Of a stretch of DNA of 64,000 bases, positions 11,199 through 20,556 are shown piece after piece. Every line of letters starts with the position of its first letter. Position 1 is the first letter of the stretch. The position numbers and the translations under genes are program-made. A model generated the notes under the pieces. It was not told where the DNA came from and did not search any database. It saw nothing but the letters and a program-made list of their open reading frames with translations. Origin of the DNA: DATEPR01 sp036491115 (GTDB lineage Bacteria; Actinomycetota; Actinomycetes; Mycobacteriales; Pseudonocardiaceae); assembly GCA_036491115.1 (NCBI GenBank), contig DASXCQ010000068.1:1-64000 (forward strand), given 5' to 3'.

Positions 11199-11258
11199 GC
11201 GGCAATCGGGATCACGTCTGGTGAGTAGTCCCACAAGTCGTCGGGAATAGGACGCCGG

Positions 11259-12104
11259 TCACGTCGCCGGCAGTACGTCACCGAGCACGGCCTGCACGTC
11301 CAGCTCCACCCGCAGCGTGGTACCGATCAACATGACCCCGGCCCGCACCACCTGGTTGAAGGTCATCGCGAAGTCCTCCCGGCGCAGGTCGGCCACCGCC
11401 CGGAAGGCCGCCCTGGTGCCACCCCAGTTGTCCACGCCGAAGCCGAGATAGTCCATCCGCAGCGGCACGGCCCTGGTCAGGCCGTTGAGGGTCAGTTCCC
11501 CGTTGACCTGCCAGGTGTCCCCGCCCAGTGGCGTCACGGACGTCCCGACGTACTCGATCACCGGGTGCTGGTCGACGCCGAGGAAGTCGGCCGAGCGCAG
11601 GTGGTCGTCGCGCATCTTGCTGCCGGTGTCGATGCTGGCGGCCTGGATGACCGCCCGGACGGCGGAGCGCTCGATCGGCCTGCCCACTTCGAGCTGCCCG
11701 CCGAACTCGCTGAACGAGCCGCGCACGCTGGCCATGCCCAGGTGCCGCGCGGTCACCGAGATCCGCGTGTGTGCCGGGTCGATCGTCCACAGACCCGGCC
11801 CCGGTAACTCCAGCCCGGCGATCCTGGCCAGCGCCAGCGTGCCCAGCCGGGCCGACCCGCTGGCGGTCACCATGGCGGTCTTGGCCACCGGTTGGAAACC
11901 GCTCGCGGTGACGATCGCCGTGTACGTGCCGCCGGGCAGCGGGTCGGTGGCCAGCCTGCCCTCCTCGTCCGCGGCCGTCCTGGCCACCTGGACGCCTGCC
12001 GGATCGGTCACCGTGAGGACGGCGCCCGGCACCGGCCAGCCGTCCGGCGTCCGCGCCAGTGCCGTCACCCCACGGCCGGCCACCTGTGGCGTAGCGGGAT
12101 TCAT
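11259..12104 (-). CDS. YceI-family protein with an N-terminal carboxypeptidase-regulatory-like domain
   Basis: A 281-residue protein of two parts. Residues about 10-88 form a beta-sandwich of the carboxypeptidase-regulatory type (PVPGAVLTVTDPAG, LPGGTYTAIVTASGF). Residues about 100-276 are a YceI lipocalin-like domain (WTIDPAHTRISVTARHLG, MRDDHLRSADFLGVDQHP), which binds isoprenoid-type lipids in characterised members. There is no signal peptide, unlike Gram-negative YceI. ATG start with GGAGG six bases upstream. It begins 11 bp after the MFS fusion gene, so it is the last gene of a MarR-MFS-YceI operon, and its N-terminal domain is of the same type as those fused to that transporter. Confidence 0.92.
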   Translation of the reverse strand: MNPATPQVAGRGVTALARTPDGWPVPGAVLTVTDPAGVQVARTAADEEGRLATDPLPGGTYTAIVTASGFQPVAKTAMVTASGSARLGTLALARIAGLELPGPGLWTIDPAHTRISVTARHLGMASVRGSFSEFGGQLEVGRPIERSAVRAVIQAASIDTGSKMRDDHLRSADFLGVDQHPVIEYVGTSVTPLGGDTWQVNGELTLNGLTRAVPLRMDYLGFGVDNWGGTRAAFRAVADLRREDFAMTFNQVVRAGVMLIGTTLRVELDVQAVLGDVLPAT

Positions 12105-12115
12105 CCGAGACCTCC

Positions 12116-14743
12116 TCAGCTTTCCGGGTGACCCAGCCGGACGTCGTGCCGGCCCTGGTCGCCGCCGGCCACCCGCAGCGCGCTGGCCACCGGCGGGTAG
12201 CCGCTCGCGATCACCGTGTAGTCGCCCTCCGGCAGATCGGTGAAGGCGTACTCGCCGGTGTCGTCGGTGGTGGTCATCGCCACGACGTTGCCCTGCCGGT
12301 CCAGCAGGGTGATCCGCGCGTCCGGCACGGCCCGGCCGTCGCCGACGGTGGCGACCCCGCGCAGCCGGGAACCACCCTGCAGCGCCACGTCCTGCTCGCA
12401 GCGGCCGGTGCCCGGAACGGTCACGCCGACCGCGACCGGCTGATACGACTCGGCGCTGACCACGAGCGTGTACAGGCCGGCGACGAGCTCCTCGAACAGA
12501 TACCGGCCGTCCGCCCCGGTGGTCTGGGCGCCGACCACCTCGCCGGTGCCATCGGTCAGGGTCGCCGTCGCCGCCACGACCGGTGCCTCCTGACCGGCCA
12601 CGGTGACGATCCCGGCGAGGCTGCTGGTGCCGCTGAGCACGACGTCCACGGCGACCGGGCCGCCGTTCACCGAGACCACGGCGGCGTGCGGCTGGTGCGC
12701 GCCCGCCGAGGCGATCAGCACGTACGAGCCGGACTGGGTCACCGGCAGGTCGAAACCGCCGTCCGAGCCGGTCACGTCGCGGCCGATCTGCCGGCCCGCC
12801 GAGTCGATCAGGGTGAGTGCCGCCCCGACGATGCCGCTCCCGTCGGACCGGCGGACCCAGCCGTAGACGCTGGGACCGTCCTGCTGGATCGGGATGAAGT
12901 CGTCGGTGGCCGATGCCATCAGGGCTCCCGCTGGGTTGGCTCCCACACCGTCGGCCACCACGGGATGGCCGTTGCGTTCCGGTTCGAATGCGGTCAGGTC
13001 GGCGAGCGGTGGTGCGTCCGCCACCGGCTGCGGCGCCGGGTCACCCGCTTCCTCGGCCATCCTGGCCTGGATGCCCGACTGCATGCGCAGCGGTACCTCG
13101 CGCATGAACAGGATGAGGAACCAGCTCACCGCGACCACGGCGGCGGCGGTGAGGAACACCGGGTGCATGGAGTCGGCGAAGCCGACCAGGAACGGCCGGG
13201 CCAGCCGGGGATCCAGGTGTTGCAGGAACGACGAGTCCTGCAGGACCGAGGTGCCCGAACCGGATGCCGCGGCGGCGCCGCGCCGGACCAGGTCGATCAC
13301 CGGCGCGTTGGCCGGGTTGTTGATCACCGCGGGGTCGTGCAGCGCGTTCTGGAACGTCGACGTCGGGACGATCCGGGCGAACGCGTCGGCGATCTTGCCG
13401 CTCACCGTGCTGAACAGGATGGACAGGAACACGGCCGTACCGAGCGTGCCGCCCATCTGCCGGAAGAACGTGGCCGACGCCGTCGCCACACCCATGTCCC
13501 TGGCCGGGACCGCGTTCTGCACCGCGATCACCAGCGTCTGGATGCACATGCCCAGGCCGAGGCCGAACACCAGCATCCAGGCGTCCGTGCGGATCAGCGG
13601 CGTGTCGGCGCCGATCGTGTTCAGCAGCAGCAGGCCGGCCACCATCAGCGGGACGCCGATCACCGGGAAGATCTTGTAGCGGCCGGTGCGGGCGGTGATC
13701 TGGCCGGACAGGATCGACCCGATCATCAGGCCCAGCACCAGCGGCAGGATCAGCAGGCCGGCCTTGGTCGGCGACGCGCCCTTCACGATCTGCAGGTACA
13801 GCGGGATCACCGACAGGCCGCCGAACATGCCCATGCCCAGGACGAAGTTCGAGGTCGACGTGATGCTGAAGACGCCGTTGCGGAACAGCCGCAGCGGGAT
13901 CAGCGCGTCGTCCCGCATCAGTGCCTCGACCACGACGAACATGATCAGTCCGACCGCGCCCACGCCGTAGCAGAGCCAGGCCCTGGGCGACGCCCAGCCC
14001 CACTGCTGGCCCTGCTCGGCGATGATCAGCAGCGGCACCAGGCCGACGGTGATGGTGACCGCGCCCCACCAGTCGATCCGGTGGTCGCGGCGGGAGTGCG
14101 GCAGGTGCAGCACCTTGGTGACCACGACCAGCGCGACCAGGCCGATCGGCACGTTCACCAGGAACACCCAGCGCCAGCCGTCGATGCCCAGGATCTCCGA
14201 CCGGCCGGCCAGGAACCCGCCGACGACCGGGCCGAGCACGCTGGACGAGCCGAACACGGCGAGGAAGTAGCCCTGGTAGCGGGCCCGCTCCCTCGGTGGC
14301 ACGACGTCGCCGATGATCGCCAGCGCCAGCGACATCAGGCCGCCCGCGCCGATGCCCTGGAACGCGCGGAACGCGGCGAGCATGTACATCGACGTGGCGA
14401 ACGACGAGGCCAGCGAGCCGATCAGGAAGATCGTGATCGCGGCGGTGAAGTACGGCTTGCGGCCGTAGATGTCGGACAGCTTGCCGTACAGCGGGGTGGA
14501 GATCGTCGCGGTGATCAGGTAGGCCGTGGTCGCCCACGCCTGCAGGTCCAGGCCGTGCAGGTCGTCGGCGATGGTGCGGATCGAGGTGGCGACGATCGTC
14601 TGGTCCAGCGCGGCCAGGAACATGCCCAGCATCAGGCCGCTGAACACGAACATGATCTGGCGGTGGGTGAGCGAGCCGTCCGACGGCGGCGCGCCCACCT
14701 GCGCCGAGGGCGCCGCGTCCTGCTCGTGTTCGGTCGCGGTCAT
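12116..14743 (-). CDS. MFS exporter (DHA2) fused to three C-terminal carboxypeptidase-regulatory-like domains
   Basis: An 875-residue protein. The first 560 or so residues are a 14-helix DHA2 exporter with motif A (GKLSDIYGRKPYF) and an early motif LAALDQTIVATSIRTI. From about residue 625 come three beta-sandwich repeats, each with a GSYVLIASA / GLYTLVVSAESYQPV / GDYTVIASGYPPV type edge strand, ending at the C-terminus. In the topology usual for this family the C-terminus is cytoplasmic, which is odd for a domain best known from extracellular proteins. The ATG overlaps the MarR stop (ATGA), so the two are coupled. The MarR protein probably represses the operon, and the exported compound may be its ligand. 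Confidence 0.92.
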   Translation of the reverse strand: MTATEHEQDAAPSAQVGAPPSDGSLTHRQIMFVFSGLMLGMFLAALDQTIVATSIRTIADDLHGLDLQAWATTAYLITATISTPLYGKLSDIYGRKPYFTAAITIFLIGSLASSFATSMYMLAAFRAFQGIGAGGLMSLALAIIGDVVPPRERARYQGYFLAVFGSSSVLGPVVGGFLAGRSEILGIDGWRWVFLVNVPIGLVALVVVTKVLHLPHSRRDHRIDWWGAVTITVGLVPLLIIAEQGQQWGWASPRAWLCYGVGAVGLIMFVVVEALMRDDALIPLRLFRNGVFSITSTSNFVLGMGMFGGLSVIPLYLQIVKGASPTKAGLLILPLVLGLMIGSILSGQITARTGRYKIFPVIGVPLMVAGLLLLNTIGADTPLIRTDAWMLVFGLGLGMCIQTLVIAVQNAVPARDMGVATASATFFRQMGGTLGTAVFLSILFSTVSGKIADAFARIVPTSTFQNALHDPAVINNPANAPVIDLVRRGAAAASGSGTSVLQDSSFLQHLDPRLARPFLVGFADSMHPVFLTAAAVVAVSWFLILFMREVPLRMQSGIQARMAEEAGDPAPQPVADAPPLADLTAFEPERNGHPVVADGVGANPAGALMASATDDFIPIQQDGPSVYGWVRRSDGSGIVGAALTLIDSAGRQIGRDVTGSDGGFDLPVTQSGSYVLIASAGAHQPHAAVVSVNGGPVAVDVVLSGTSSLAGIVTVAGQEAPVVAATATLTDGTGEVVGAQTTGADGRYLFEELVAGLYTLVVSAESYQPVAVGVTVPGTGRCEQDVALQGGSRLRGVATVGDGRAVPDARITLLDRQGNVVAMTTTDDTGEYAFTDLPEGDYTVIASGYPPVASALRVAGGDQGRHDVRLGHPES

Positions 14744-15267
14744 CGGTCCCGGTCCTCCTCGCGGCCGCGGGGCCCGCCACCGGACACCGGCTCGTTGTCG
14801 CGGGCCCGGTGGTCGGCCTCCATGTCGGCGTTCAGCCGGGCCAGCAGCGTGGCCAGGTGGTGCACGTCCGTCTCGGTCCAGCCGCTCAGGATGCGGGCCA
14901 TGTTCTCGTTGTGGCGGCGCTGGTTGTCCAGGAAGGCGCGGACCCCGTCCTCGGTGGGCGCCAGGATCGACGCCCTGCCGTCCTCCGGGTCCGGCCGCCG
15001 TTCCACCAGGCCGTGCCGGATCAGCGCGGCGGTCTGCCGGCTCACCGTCGACGGGTCGGCGTAGACGGCCTCGGCGAGCGCTGTGGTGCGCCGCGGCCCG
15101 TCGGTGACCAGGCGGGCCAGCAGGCCGTACGCCGGGTACTCGATGCCCTCCCGGTTCGGTCCGCCGAAGCGGGCCATGCCCCGTTTGACCACCAGCACGA
15201 ACCGCAGAAGTTGGTCGGCCAGCCGAATGACCGCCGTGTCTCGGTCACTGCCCAGATCGGTACTCAT
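14740..15267 (-). CDS. MarR-family transcriptional regulator of the MFS-YceI operon
   Basis: A winged-helix regulator of about 175 residues. The HTH covers RRTTALAEAVYADPSTVSRQTAALIRHGLVER, with the wing RRPDPEDGRAS. Start choice is uncertain: ATGs at 15267, 15279 and 15312 are all in frame and none has a good Shine-Dalgarno. I use 15267, which gives the usual MarR N-terminal length. It is the first gene of the operon and overlaps the transporter by 4 bp. A partly palindromic element (15299-15313) just upstream is a plausible site of autorepression. Confidence 0.9.
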   Translation of the reverse strand: MSTDLGSDRDTAVIRLADQLLRFVLVVKRGMARFGGPNREGIEYPAYGLLARLVTDGPRRTTALAEAVYADPSTVSRQTAALIRHGLVERRPDPEDGRASILAPTEDGVRAFLDNQRRHNENMARILSGWTETDVHHLATLLARLNADMEADHRARDNEPVSGGGPRGREEDRDR

Positions 15268-15298
15268 GAGGTGATCCATTGCATGTCGAACGCAAGTA

Positions 15299-15313
15299 GT
15301 TGACGTATACAAC
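15299..15313. promoter_or_regulatory. Candidate MarR operator
   Basis: The sequence GTTGACGTATACAAC has GTTG/CAAC arms and an AT-rich centre, the usual size and form of a MarR site. It lies 32 bp before the chosen start of the MarR gene. Only the outer four bases of each arm pair perfectly, so this is suggestive rather than clear. Confidence 0.4.
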
Positions 15314-15368
15314 CATGCTCCCGGACGAGCCGCCAGACAACACTTCTCGGTGGCTCATCGGCAGCCGG

Positions 15369-17084
15369 TCAGGCCCCCTTGAGCTCGGGGAAGTCCTCCT
15401 CGCGGTACTCGCCGGGCACGGCGGCCGACGGGTCGGCGTGCACGTCGTGTTCGCGGCCGCGCAGCTCGACCCTGCGGATCTTGCCGGAGATGGTCTTGGG
15501 CAGCTCGGCGAACTCCAACCGGCGGATCCGCTTGTACGGCGCCAGGTTCTCCCTGGCGAACCGCAGGATCACCAGCGCGGTGTCCCGGTCCGGCGCGTGC
15601 CCGGCGGCCAGCAGCACGTACGCCTTGGGCACGGCCAGCCGCAGCGGGTCCGGCGACGGCACCACGGCGGCCTCGGCCACCGCGTCGCATTCCAGCAGCA
15701 CGCTCTCCAGTTCGAACGGCGAGATCCGGTAGTCGCTGGCCTTGAACACGTCGTCGGCCCGGCCGACGTAGGTGACGTAGCCCTCGTCGTCCCGGGAGCC
15801 GACGTCGCCGGTGTGGTAGTAGCCGTCCCGCATGGCCTCGGCGGTCCGGTCGGCGTCGTCGCGATAGCCGACCATCAGGCCGGTCGGCCGGGCGGCCAGG
15901 TCGAGGCAGATCTCCCCCTCGGTGCCCAGTTCGCCGCTCACCGGGTCGACCAGCGCGACGGTGAAGCCGGGGATCGGCCGGCCCATGGAGCCGGGCTTGA
16001 CCGGCTGGCCGGGCGTGTTGCCCACCAGGACGCTGGTCTCGGTCTGGCCGAAGCCGTCCCGGATGGTCACCCCCCAGGCCCGGCGCACCTGATCGATGAT
16101 CTCCGGGTTCAGCGGCTCGCCGGCGCCGACCACCTCGCGCGGCGGCCTCCTCAGCTCGCTCAGGTCGGCCTGGATCAGCATCCGCCACACCGTCGGCGGG
16201 GCACAGAAACTCGTCACGCCGCAACGGTCCATCGTGGACATCAGTGTCGATGGGTCGAAGCGTTGGTAGTTGTGGATGAAGACGCAGGCTTGCGCGTTCC
16301 AGGGCGCGAAGACGTTGCTCCAGGCGTGTTTCGCCCATCCCGGCGACGAGATGTTCAGGTGCAGGTCGCCCGGCCGCAGGCCAATCCAGTACATTGTGGA
16401 CAGATGGCCGACCGGGTAGGAGACGTGGGTGTGCTCGGCCAGTTTCGGCTTCGCGGTCGTGCCGGAGGTGAAGTACAGCAGCAGGGTGTCGTCGGCCTTG
16501 GTCACGCCGTCCGCGGTGAACGTCGCCACCGCGCCGGCCGAGTCCCGGTAGGGGTGCCAGCCGGGCACCGCCTCGCCCACCGCGACGCGCGTGTAGTCGC
16601 CCGCGACGTTGCCGAACTTGGCGGTGTCCGCCGAGCGGACCACGACGTGCCGGGCGTTGCCGCGCTCCACCCGGTCCACCAGATCGGCCGGGCCGAGCAG
16701 CGTGCTGGCCGGGATCAGCACCGCGCCCAGCTTCATCGTGGCGAGGATGGTCTCCCACAGTTCGACCTGGTTGCCGAGCATCAGGATCAGCCGGTCACCC
16801 CGGCGCACGCCCAGGCCGCGCAGCCAGTTGGCCACCTGGTTGGACCGGGCGGACATCTGGGCGAACGTCAGCCGGGACTCCGAGCCGTCCTCCTCGACGA
16901 TCCACAGTGCCGGATTGTCGTTTCCGTCCGCGATGACGTCGAACCAGTCGAGTGCCCAGTTGAACTCGGTCAGCTCCGGCCACCGGAAGTCCCGGTAGGC
17001 CGTCGCGTAGTCCTCGCGGTTGGCCAGCAGGAAGTCCCTGGCGGCCAGGAACGCCGAGGTCGCGTTGGTCTCATCGTCAGCCAC
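15369..17084 (-). CDS. AMP-dependent acyl-CoA synthetase (medium-chain/acetyl-CoA synthetase-like)
   Basis: A 571-residue adenylate-forming enzyme that activates a carboxylic acid to its AMP ester and then its CoA thioester. All core motifs are present: the phosphate loop YFTSGTTAKPK, GAGEPLNPE, DGFGQTETS, YHTGDVGSRDDEGY, the hinge YVGRADDVFKASDYRI, and the C-terminal catalytic lysine in LPKTISGKIRRVEL. The overall pattern (SPGWAKHAWSNVFAPW) is that of the medium-chain acyl-CoA synthetase group. The chain length of the substrate is not predictable. GTG start with GGAGAGG upstream. It is not part of an obvious operon. Confidence 0.93.
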   Translation of the reverse strand: MADDETNATSAFLAARDFLLANREDYATAYRDFRWPELTEFNWALDWFDVIADGNDNPALWIVEEDGSESRLTFAQMSARSNQVANWLRGLGVRRGDRLILMLGNQVELWETILATMKLGAVLIPASTLLGPADLVDRVERGNARHVVVRSADTAKFGNVAGDYTRVAVGEAVPGWHPYRDSAGAVATFTADGVTKADDTLLLYFTSGTTAKPKLAEHTHVSYPVGHLSTMYWIGLRPGDLHLNISSPGWAKHAWSNVFAPWNAQACVFIHNYQRFDPSTLMSTMDRCGVTSFCAPPTVWRMLIQADLSELRRPPREVVGAGEPLNPEIIDQVRRAWGVTIRDGFGQTETSVLVGNTPGQPVKPGSMGRPIPGFTVALVDPVSGELGTEGEICLDLAARPTGLMVGYRDDADRTAEAMRDGYYHTGDVGSRDDEGYVTYVGRADDVFKASDYRISPFELESVLLECDAVAEAAVVPSPDPLRLAVPKAYVLLAAGHAPDRDTALVILRFARENLAPYKRIRRLEFAELPKTISGKIRRVELRGREHDVHADPSAAVPGEYREEDFPELKGA

Positions 17085-17122
17085 GGGGCCTCTCCTTCAC
17101 CGGCGGCGGGATCGTCAACCGG

Positions 17123-18658
17123 TCAGGATGCTATCCCCCGACTCGTGTCCGGGTCGTCACCGTCAGCACCGGCCATCCGGACCCGGTCGCGGCCGTCCTC
17201 CTTGGCGGCGTAGACGGCGGCGTCCGCGGCCTGCAACAGGTCGGCCAGGGTGCCGTCGGCGTCCCTGCGGACCGCCACGCCGACCGACGTGGTCCGGCCG
17301 CTGATCGCGGCGGGCCCGCCCCGCTTGTCGGTGCTGACCACGGTGAGCCCGGCGATCCGGGCCCTGATCCGCTCCGCCACCCCCAGCGCGGCGGTGGTGT
17401 CGGCGTCGGGCAGGAGCACCACGAACTCCTCGCCGCCGAACCGCCCGATCACGTCGGCCGGCCGGGTCTCCGCGCGCAGCACGTCGGCCACGGCCAGCAG
17501 CATGTCGTCACCCGCCGGGTGGCCCCACGTGTCGTTGATCAGCTTGAAGTGGTCCAGGTCGACCATGAGCAGGCCCACCACGCCCCTGGCGCGGTCGGCC
17601 CTGGCCAGTTCCTTGGCCACCGCCTCCCGCCAGCCGCGCATGTTGAGCAGGCCGGTCTTCGGGTCGGTGCGCACGTCCACCTGGAGCTGCCGGATCTCGG
17701 TCAGCCGGTTGCCCAGCACGCCGACCACCACCATCACCAGCAGCGCGGGCGGCGCGTGCACCAGCAGGACGGCCGTCACCAGGCCGAGCGCGACGGTGAA
17801 CGTCTCCAGGCCGTTGTCGTACCAGCCACCCACCGCCATGGACATCGTCGGCCGGTCGCTGTGCAGGGCGATGGCGGTGCCGACCAGCAGGATCTGCCCC
17901 GCCACGTACACCATGCCGGCCGCGCCCGCCGCGCCGAAGTCACGCAAGGTGTCGACAACGCCGTCGCCGGACCACGTCGGCACCCCGGCGACCGCCAGTA
18001 TGCCGTGCACGCCCAGCACGCACGCCGCGATGACCGCCGTGCCGAACACGAATCGATACAGGGGCCTGCGGGCGACGAACCACCGCTGGAACCGGATAAC
18101 CACGATGCACAGCAGCGCCAGCGGCAACGGCAACACCAGCGCGGCGGCGAAGTTCCAGATCGAGGTGAGGTCGACGTGGACGGTGTCCATCCGATTGCGA
18201 CGGCTCTCCTCCTGGCGCCGCGACAGGAACATGTGGACACTCGCCAGGCCCAGCAGCAGGCCGAACCGCACCCAGTCGGTGACCACCACCACATGGCCGC
18301 CGGCCACCACGATCGTGACGGCGACCACAGTGCCCAACTCGACGGCCAGCAGGTAACAGAGCTCGCCCCGGGGTTGCGCCCACAGCGCCCAACCGCCCGG
18401 ACGGCGCAAGCGGGCCAATCCCCCCTGCCGGAATTGGCTCGCACGAGCCACAATGTGGGCGGTCGCCCGGCTCCCGCGACCGGTCCCACCAGACCGGTGC
18501 GGCTGGTCGACCGAGGGGCGCCCCCGCACCCCGAACCGCCGAACACCCCGTGAGGGAGGTGTCGACAGTGTCGGACCGCGACTACTGACCGAGCCGGGGC
18601 CTTGAGCCGACGAGACAGCCGATGTGGACGGTGACCGACCGCGATTCCTGATCGCCAT
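17123..18658 (-). CDS. Membrane-bound diguanylate cyclase (GGDEF domain)
   Basis: A protein of about 511 residues. A poorly conserved Ser/Arg/Pro-rich N-terminus is followed by seven or eight hydrophobic segments (about residues 95-320) and a C-terminal GGDEF domain. The active site reads RFGGEEFVVLLP. An intact inhibitory site RPAD stands five residues before GGEEF, so product feedback is expected. There is no EAL domain. The protein should make cyclic di-GMP in response to a membrane signal. The ATG at 18658 has GGAAAGG some distance upstream. A start further in, near the first helix, is possible because the first 80 residues look like non-coding sequence. Confidence 0.88.
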   Translation of the reverse strand: MAIRNRGRSPSTSAVSSAQGPGSVSSRGPTLSTPPSRGVRRFGVRGRPSVDQPHRSGGTGRGSRATAHIVARASQFRQGGLARLRRPGGWALWAQPRGELCYLLAVELGTVVAVTIVVAGGHVVVVTDWVRFGLLLGLASVHMFLSRRQEESRRNRMDTVHVDLTSIWNFAAALVLPLPLALLCIVVIRFQRWFVARRPLYRFVFGTAVIAACVLGVHGILAVAGVPTWSGDGVVDTLRDFGAAGAAGMVYVAGQILLVGTAIALHSDRPTMSMAVGGWYDNGLETFTVALGLVTAVLLVHAPPALLVMVVVGVLGNRLTEIRQLQVDVRTDPKTGLLNMRGWREAVAKELARADRARGVVGLLMVDLDHFKLINDTWGHPAGDDMLLAVADVLRAETRPADVIGRFGGEEFVVLLPDADTTAALGVAERIRARIAGLTVVSTDKRGGPAAISGRTTSVGVAVRRDADGTLADLLQAADAAVYAAKEDGRDRVRMAGADGDDPDTSRGIAS

Positions 18659-18790
18659 GGTCCCGCCCGCCTTTCCCGTACCACGATGCCGATCCACCGC
18701 CCCGCCGGTGGCCGACCTCCCGTGCCTGCATCCGCATATCGCCGGAGGGCATCGGTTTGTGCCACCTCAACGCGGTGGGTGGCTTACCAC

Positions 18791-20035
18791 TTACTCGCCG
18801 TGTGTCCCGTGTGGCCTTCCACGGTACCGCCGATGCCAGAAATATGTCGCCGGAGCGGCCAGCGCCACCCCGACCACCCCCGCGATGACCACGGCCCCTT
18901 CGGCCGATCCGATGGCCTGGGCCAGGGCACCGCCCGCGGCGACGCCGACGCCCTGGGCGACCCGCAGGCCGGTGCGCGCCACCCCGTAGGCACTGCCGCG
19001 CAGGGCGTTGGGCGCCCAGCTGGTGAGGCTCGCGCCGACCGTGATCTGGTAGGCGCCCGCCGCCCCGGCCAGCGCCAGCACCACCAGTGCGCCCACCAGT
19101 GACAACGGCAGCGCGAACAGCAGGAGCAGCGCCACCGACGCCGTGGCCAGCACGCCGACCCAGCGCCGGCGCAGCACCGTCGGGACGAACCGGGACAACA
19201 CGAACGCACCGACCACATAGCCCAGTGGGTCGGCCGCCAGCAGCCAGCCGACCGCGCCCGGTGGCGCACCGAGCTGGGCGGCCAGTGGTGCCGCCAGTCC
19301 TTCCGGCACCACCGCCAGACCGACCACCCAGGACAGCCACAGCAGCAGGCGCAGCCTCGGTTCGCGGAACACGTACCGCACACCGGCCGACCACGACGTG
19401 CTACCGGCACCGATGACCGGCACCGGACGCTGGTGCGCGAACAACCGCACCAGCACGGCCGCCACCGCGAACGTTCCCGCGTCGATGAACAACGCGGTGG
19501 AACTGCCGACGGCGGCGACGAGCAGGCCGGCGCCGGCCAGGCCGAGCAGCATCACGGTGTTGGTGGTGATGCCGCGCAGGTCCTGGCTGCGGTAGTAGGG
19601 CTCGTCCTGGGTGAAGACTTCCCTGGTCAGGGCGTTCTGCGCGGCCAGGGCGGGTGCCTGCGCCACGCCGACGCCGACCAGCAGCGCGCACATCGCGGCC
19701 AGCGGCATGCCGGGCAGGCCCATCACCGCGACGAACACGGCCTGTGCCACCGAGCCCGTCACCATCACGGTGCGTCGTGGATACAGGTCGGCCAGGTACG
19801 CCAGGCCCAGACCGCCGGCCAGGGCGGGCAGAAAGCTCAGCGCGTAGACCACGGCGGTCCACAGGGCGGACCCGGTTCTGCTGTAGACGGTCAGGGCGAG
19901 TGCCACCTTGGCCAGTTGGTCACCGGCCACCGACACGGCTTCGGCCAGCCAGAGCGCCCGAAACTCACGCACCGCGAGCACGGCGCCCATTCCTGTACCC
20001 GACGCCACCACCTCGCCCGCTGGTCCTTTCCGCAT
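18791..20035 (-). CDS. MFS transporter, 12-helix type
   Basis: A 414-residue protein with about 12 hydrophobic segments. Early in the chain VREFRALWLAEAVSVAGDQLAKVALAL is typical of the MFS-1 efflux group related to macrolide exporters. Motif A is reduced to AYLADLYPRRTVM. The ATG at 20035 lacks a clear ribosome site; a start at the internal MGAVLAVREF is an alternative. It faces mihF across about 200 bp in which I find no convincing promoter. The substrate is unknown. Confidence 0.88.
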   Translation of the reverse strand: MRKGPAGEVVASGTGMGAVLAVREFRALWLAEAVSVAGDQLAKVALALTVYSRTGSALWTAVVYALSFLPALAGGLGLAYLADLYPRRTVMVTGSVAQAVFVAVMGLPGMPLAAMCALLVGVGVAQAPALAAQNALTREVFTQDEPYYRSQDLRGITTNTVMLLGLAGAGLLVAAVGSSTALFIDAGTFAVAAVLVRLFAHQRPVPVIGAGSTSWSAGVRYVFREPRLRLLLWLSWVVGLAVVPEGLAAPLAAQLGAPPGAVGWLLAADPLGYVVGAFVLSRFVPTVLRRRWVGVLATASVALLLLFALPLSLVGALVVLALAGAAGAYQITVGASLTSWAPNALRGSAYGVARTGLRVAQGVGVAAGGALAQAIGSAEGAVVIAGVVGVALAAPATYFWHRRYRGRPHGTHGE

Positions 20036-20238
20036 TGTGCGCCTATTTTCACCCGACAGTGTCGAGACATACTCAGAGTGTGTGTCCGAACCGGCCAGTC
20101 GTGCGTCGCATCCGGCCAGCTCAGGGCATGATGACGACGTGTCGCTGATGGTGAGATTCGGCGCGAACCGTCATGATGGGGATCCAACCACGCGCGAGGC
20201 GCGCGGGTGGACTGTCCTGAATGGAAGGAAGACGACGA

Positions 20239-20550
20239 GTGGCTCTCCCTAACCTGACCCCCGAGCAGCGCCAGGCTGCCCTGGCCAAGGCCGCCGAGGC
20301 CAGGCAGGCCCGCACGAGGCTGCTGAACGACATCAAGGAGGGCAAGGAGACCATCTCCGGCGTTCTTGCCCGCGCCAAGGACGACAACGTCGTCGGCAAG
20401 ACCAAGGTGGCCCAACTGGTCAAGGCACTGCCCGGCTACGGCCCGGCGAAGGTCACCGCGTTGCTCGCCAAAGCCGGCATTCCCGAGGAGCGTCGGGTCG
20501 CCGGTCTCGGCCAGCGGCAGCGCGAGGCGCTGCTCGCCGAGCTGAACTGA
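20239..20550 (+). CDS. mihF: Actinobacterial integration host factor (mIHF/sIHF)
   Basis: A 103-residue basic DNA-binding protein. The start ALPNLTPEQRQAALAKAAEARQAR, the helix-hairpin segment LVKALPGYGPAKVTALLAKAGI, and the end RRVAGLGQRQREALLAEL are diagnostic. The protein is an actinobacterial nucleoid factor unrelated to E. coli IHF. The frame is open 6 codons earlier, but GTG 20239 gives the family N-terminus and has GGAAGGA at a suitable distance. In most actinobacteria the main copy sits next to gmk. Here the neighbours are an MFS gene and a two-component system, so this may be a second copy. A strong terminator follows. Confidence 0.95.
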   Translation: MALPNLTPEQRQAALAKAAEARQARTRLLNDIKEGKETISGVLARAKDDNVVGKTKVAQLVKALPGYGPAKVTALLAKAGIPEERRVAGLGQRQREALLAELN

Positions 20551-20556
20551 CCGACC

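Noticed and set aside
12128..15064. 978-codon plus-strand frame opposite the MFS fusion and MarR genes
   Set aside because: Crosses two real genes and has the composition of an antisense frame.
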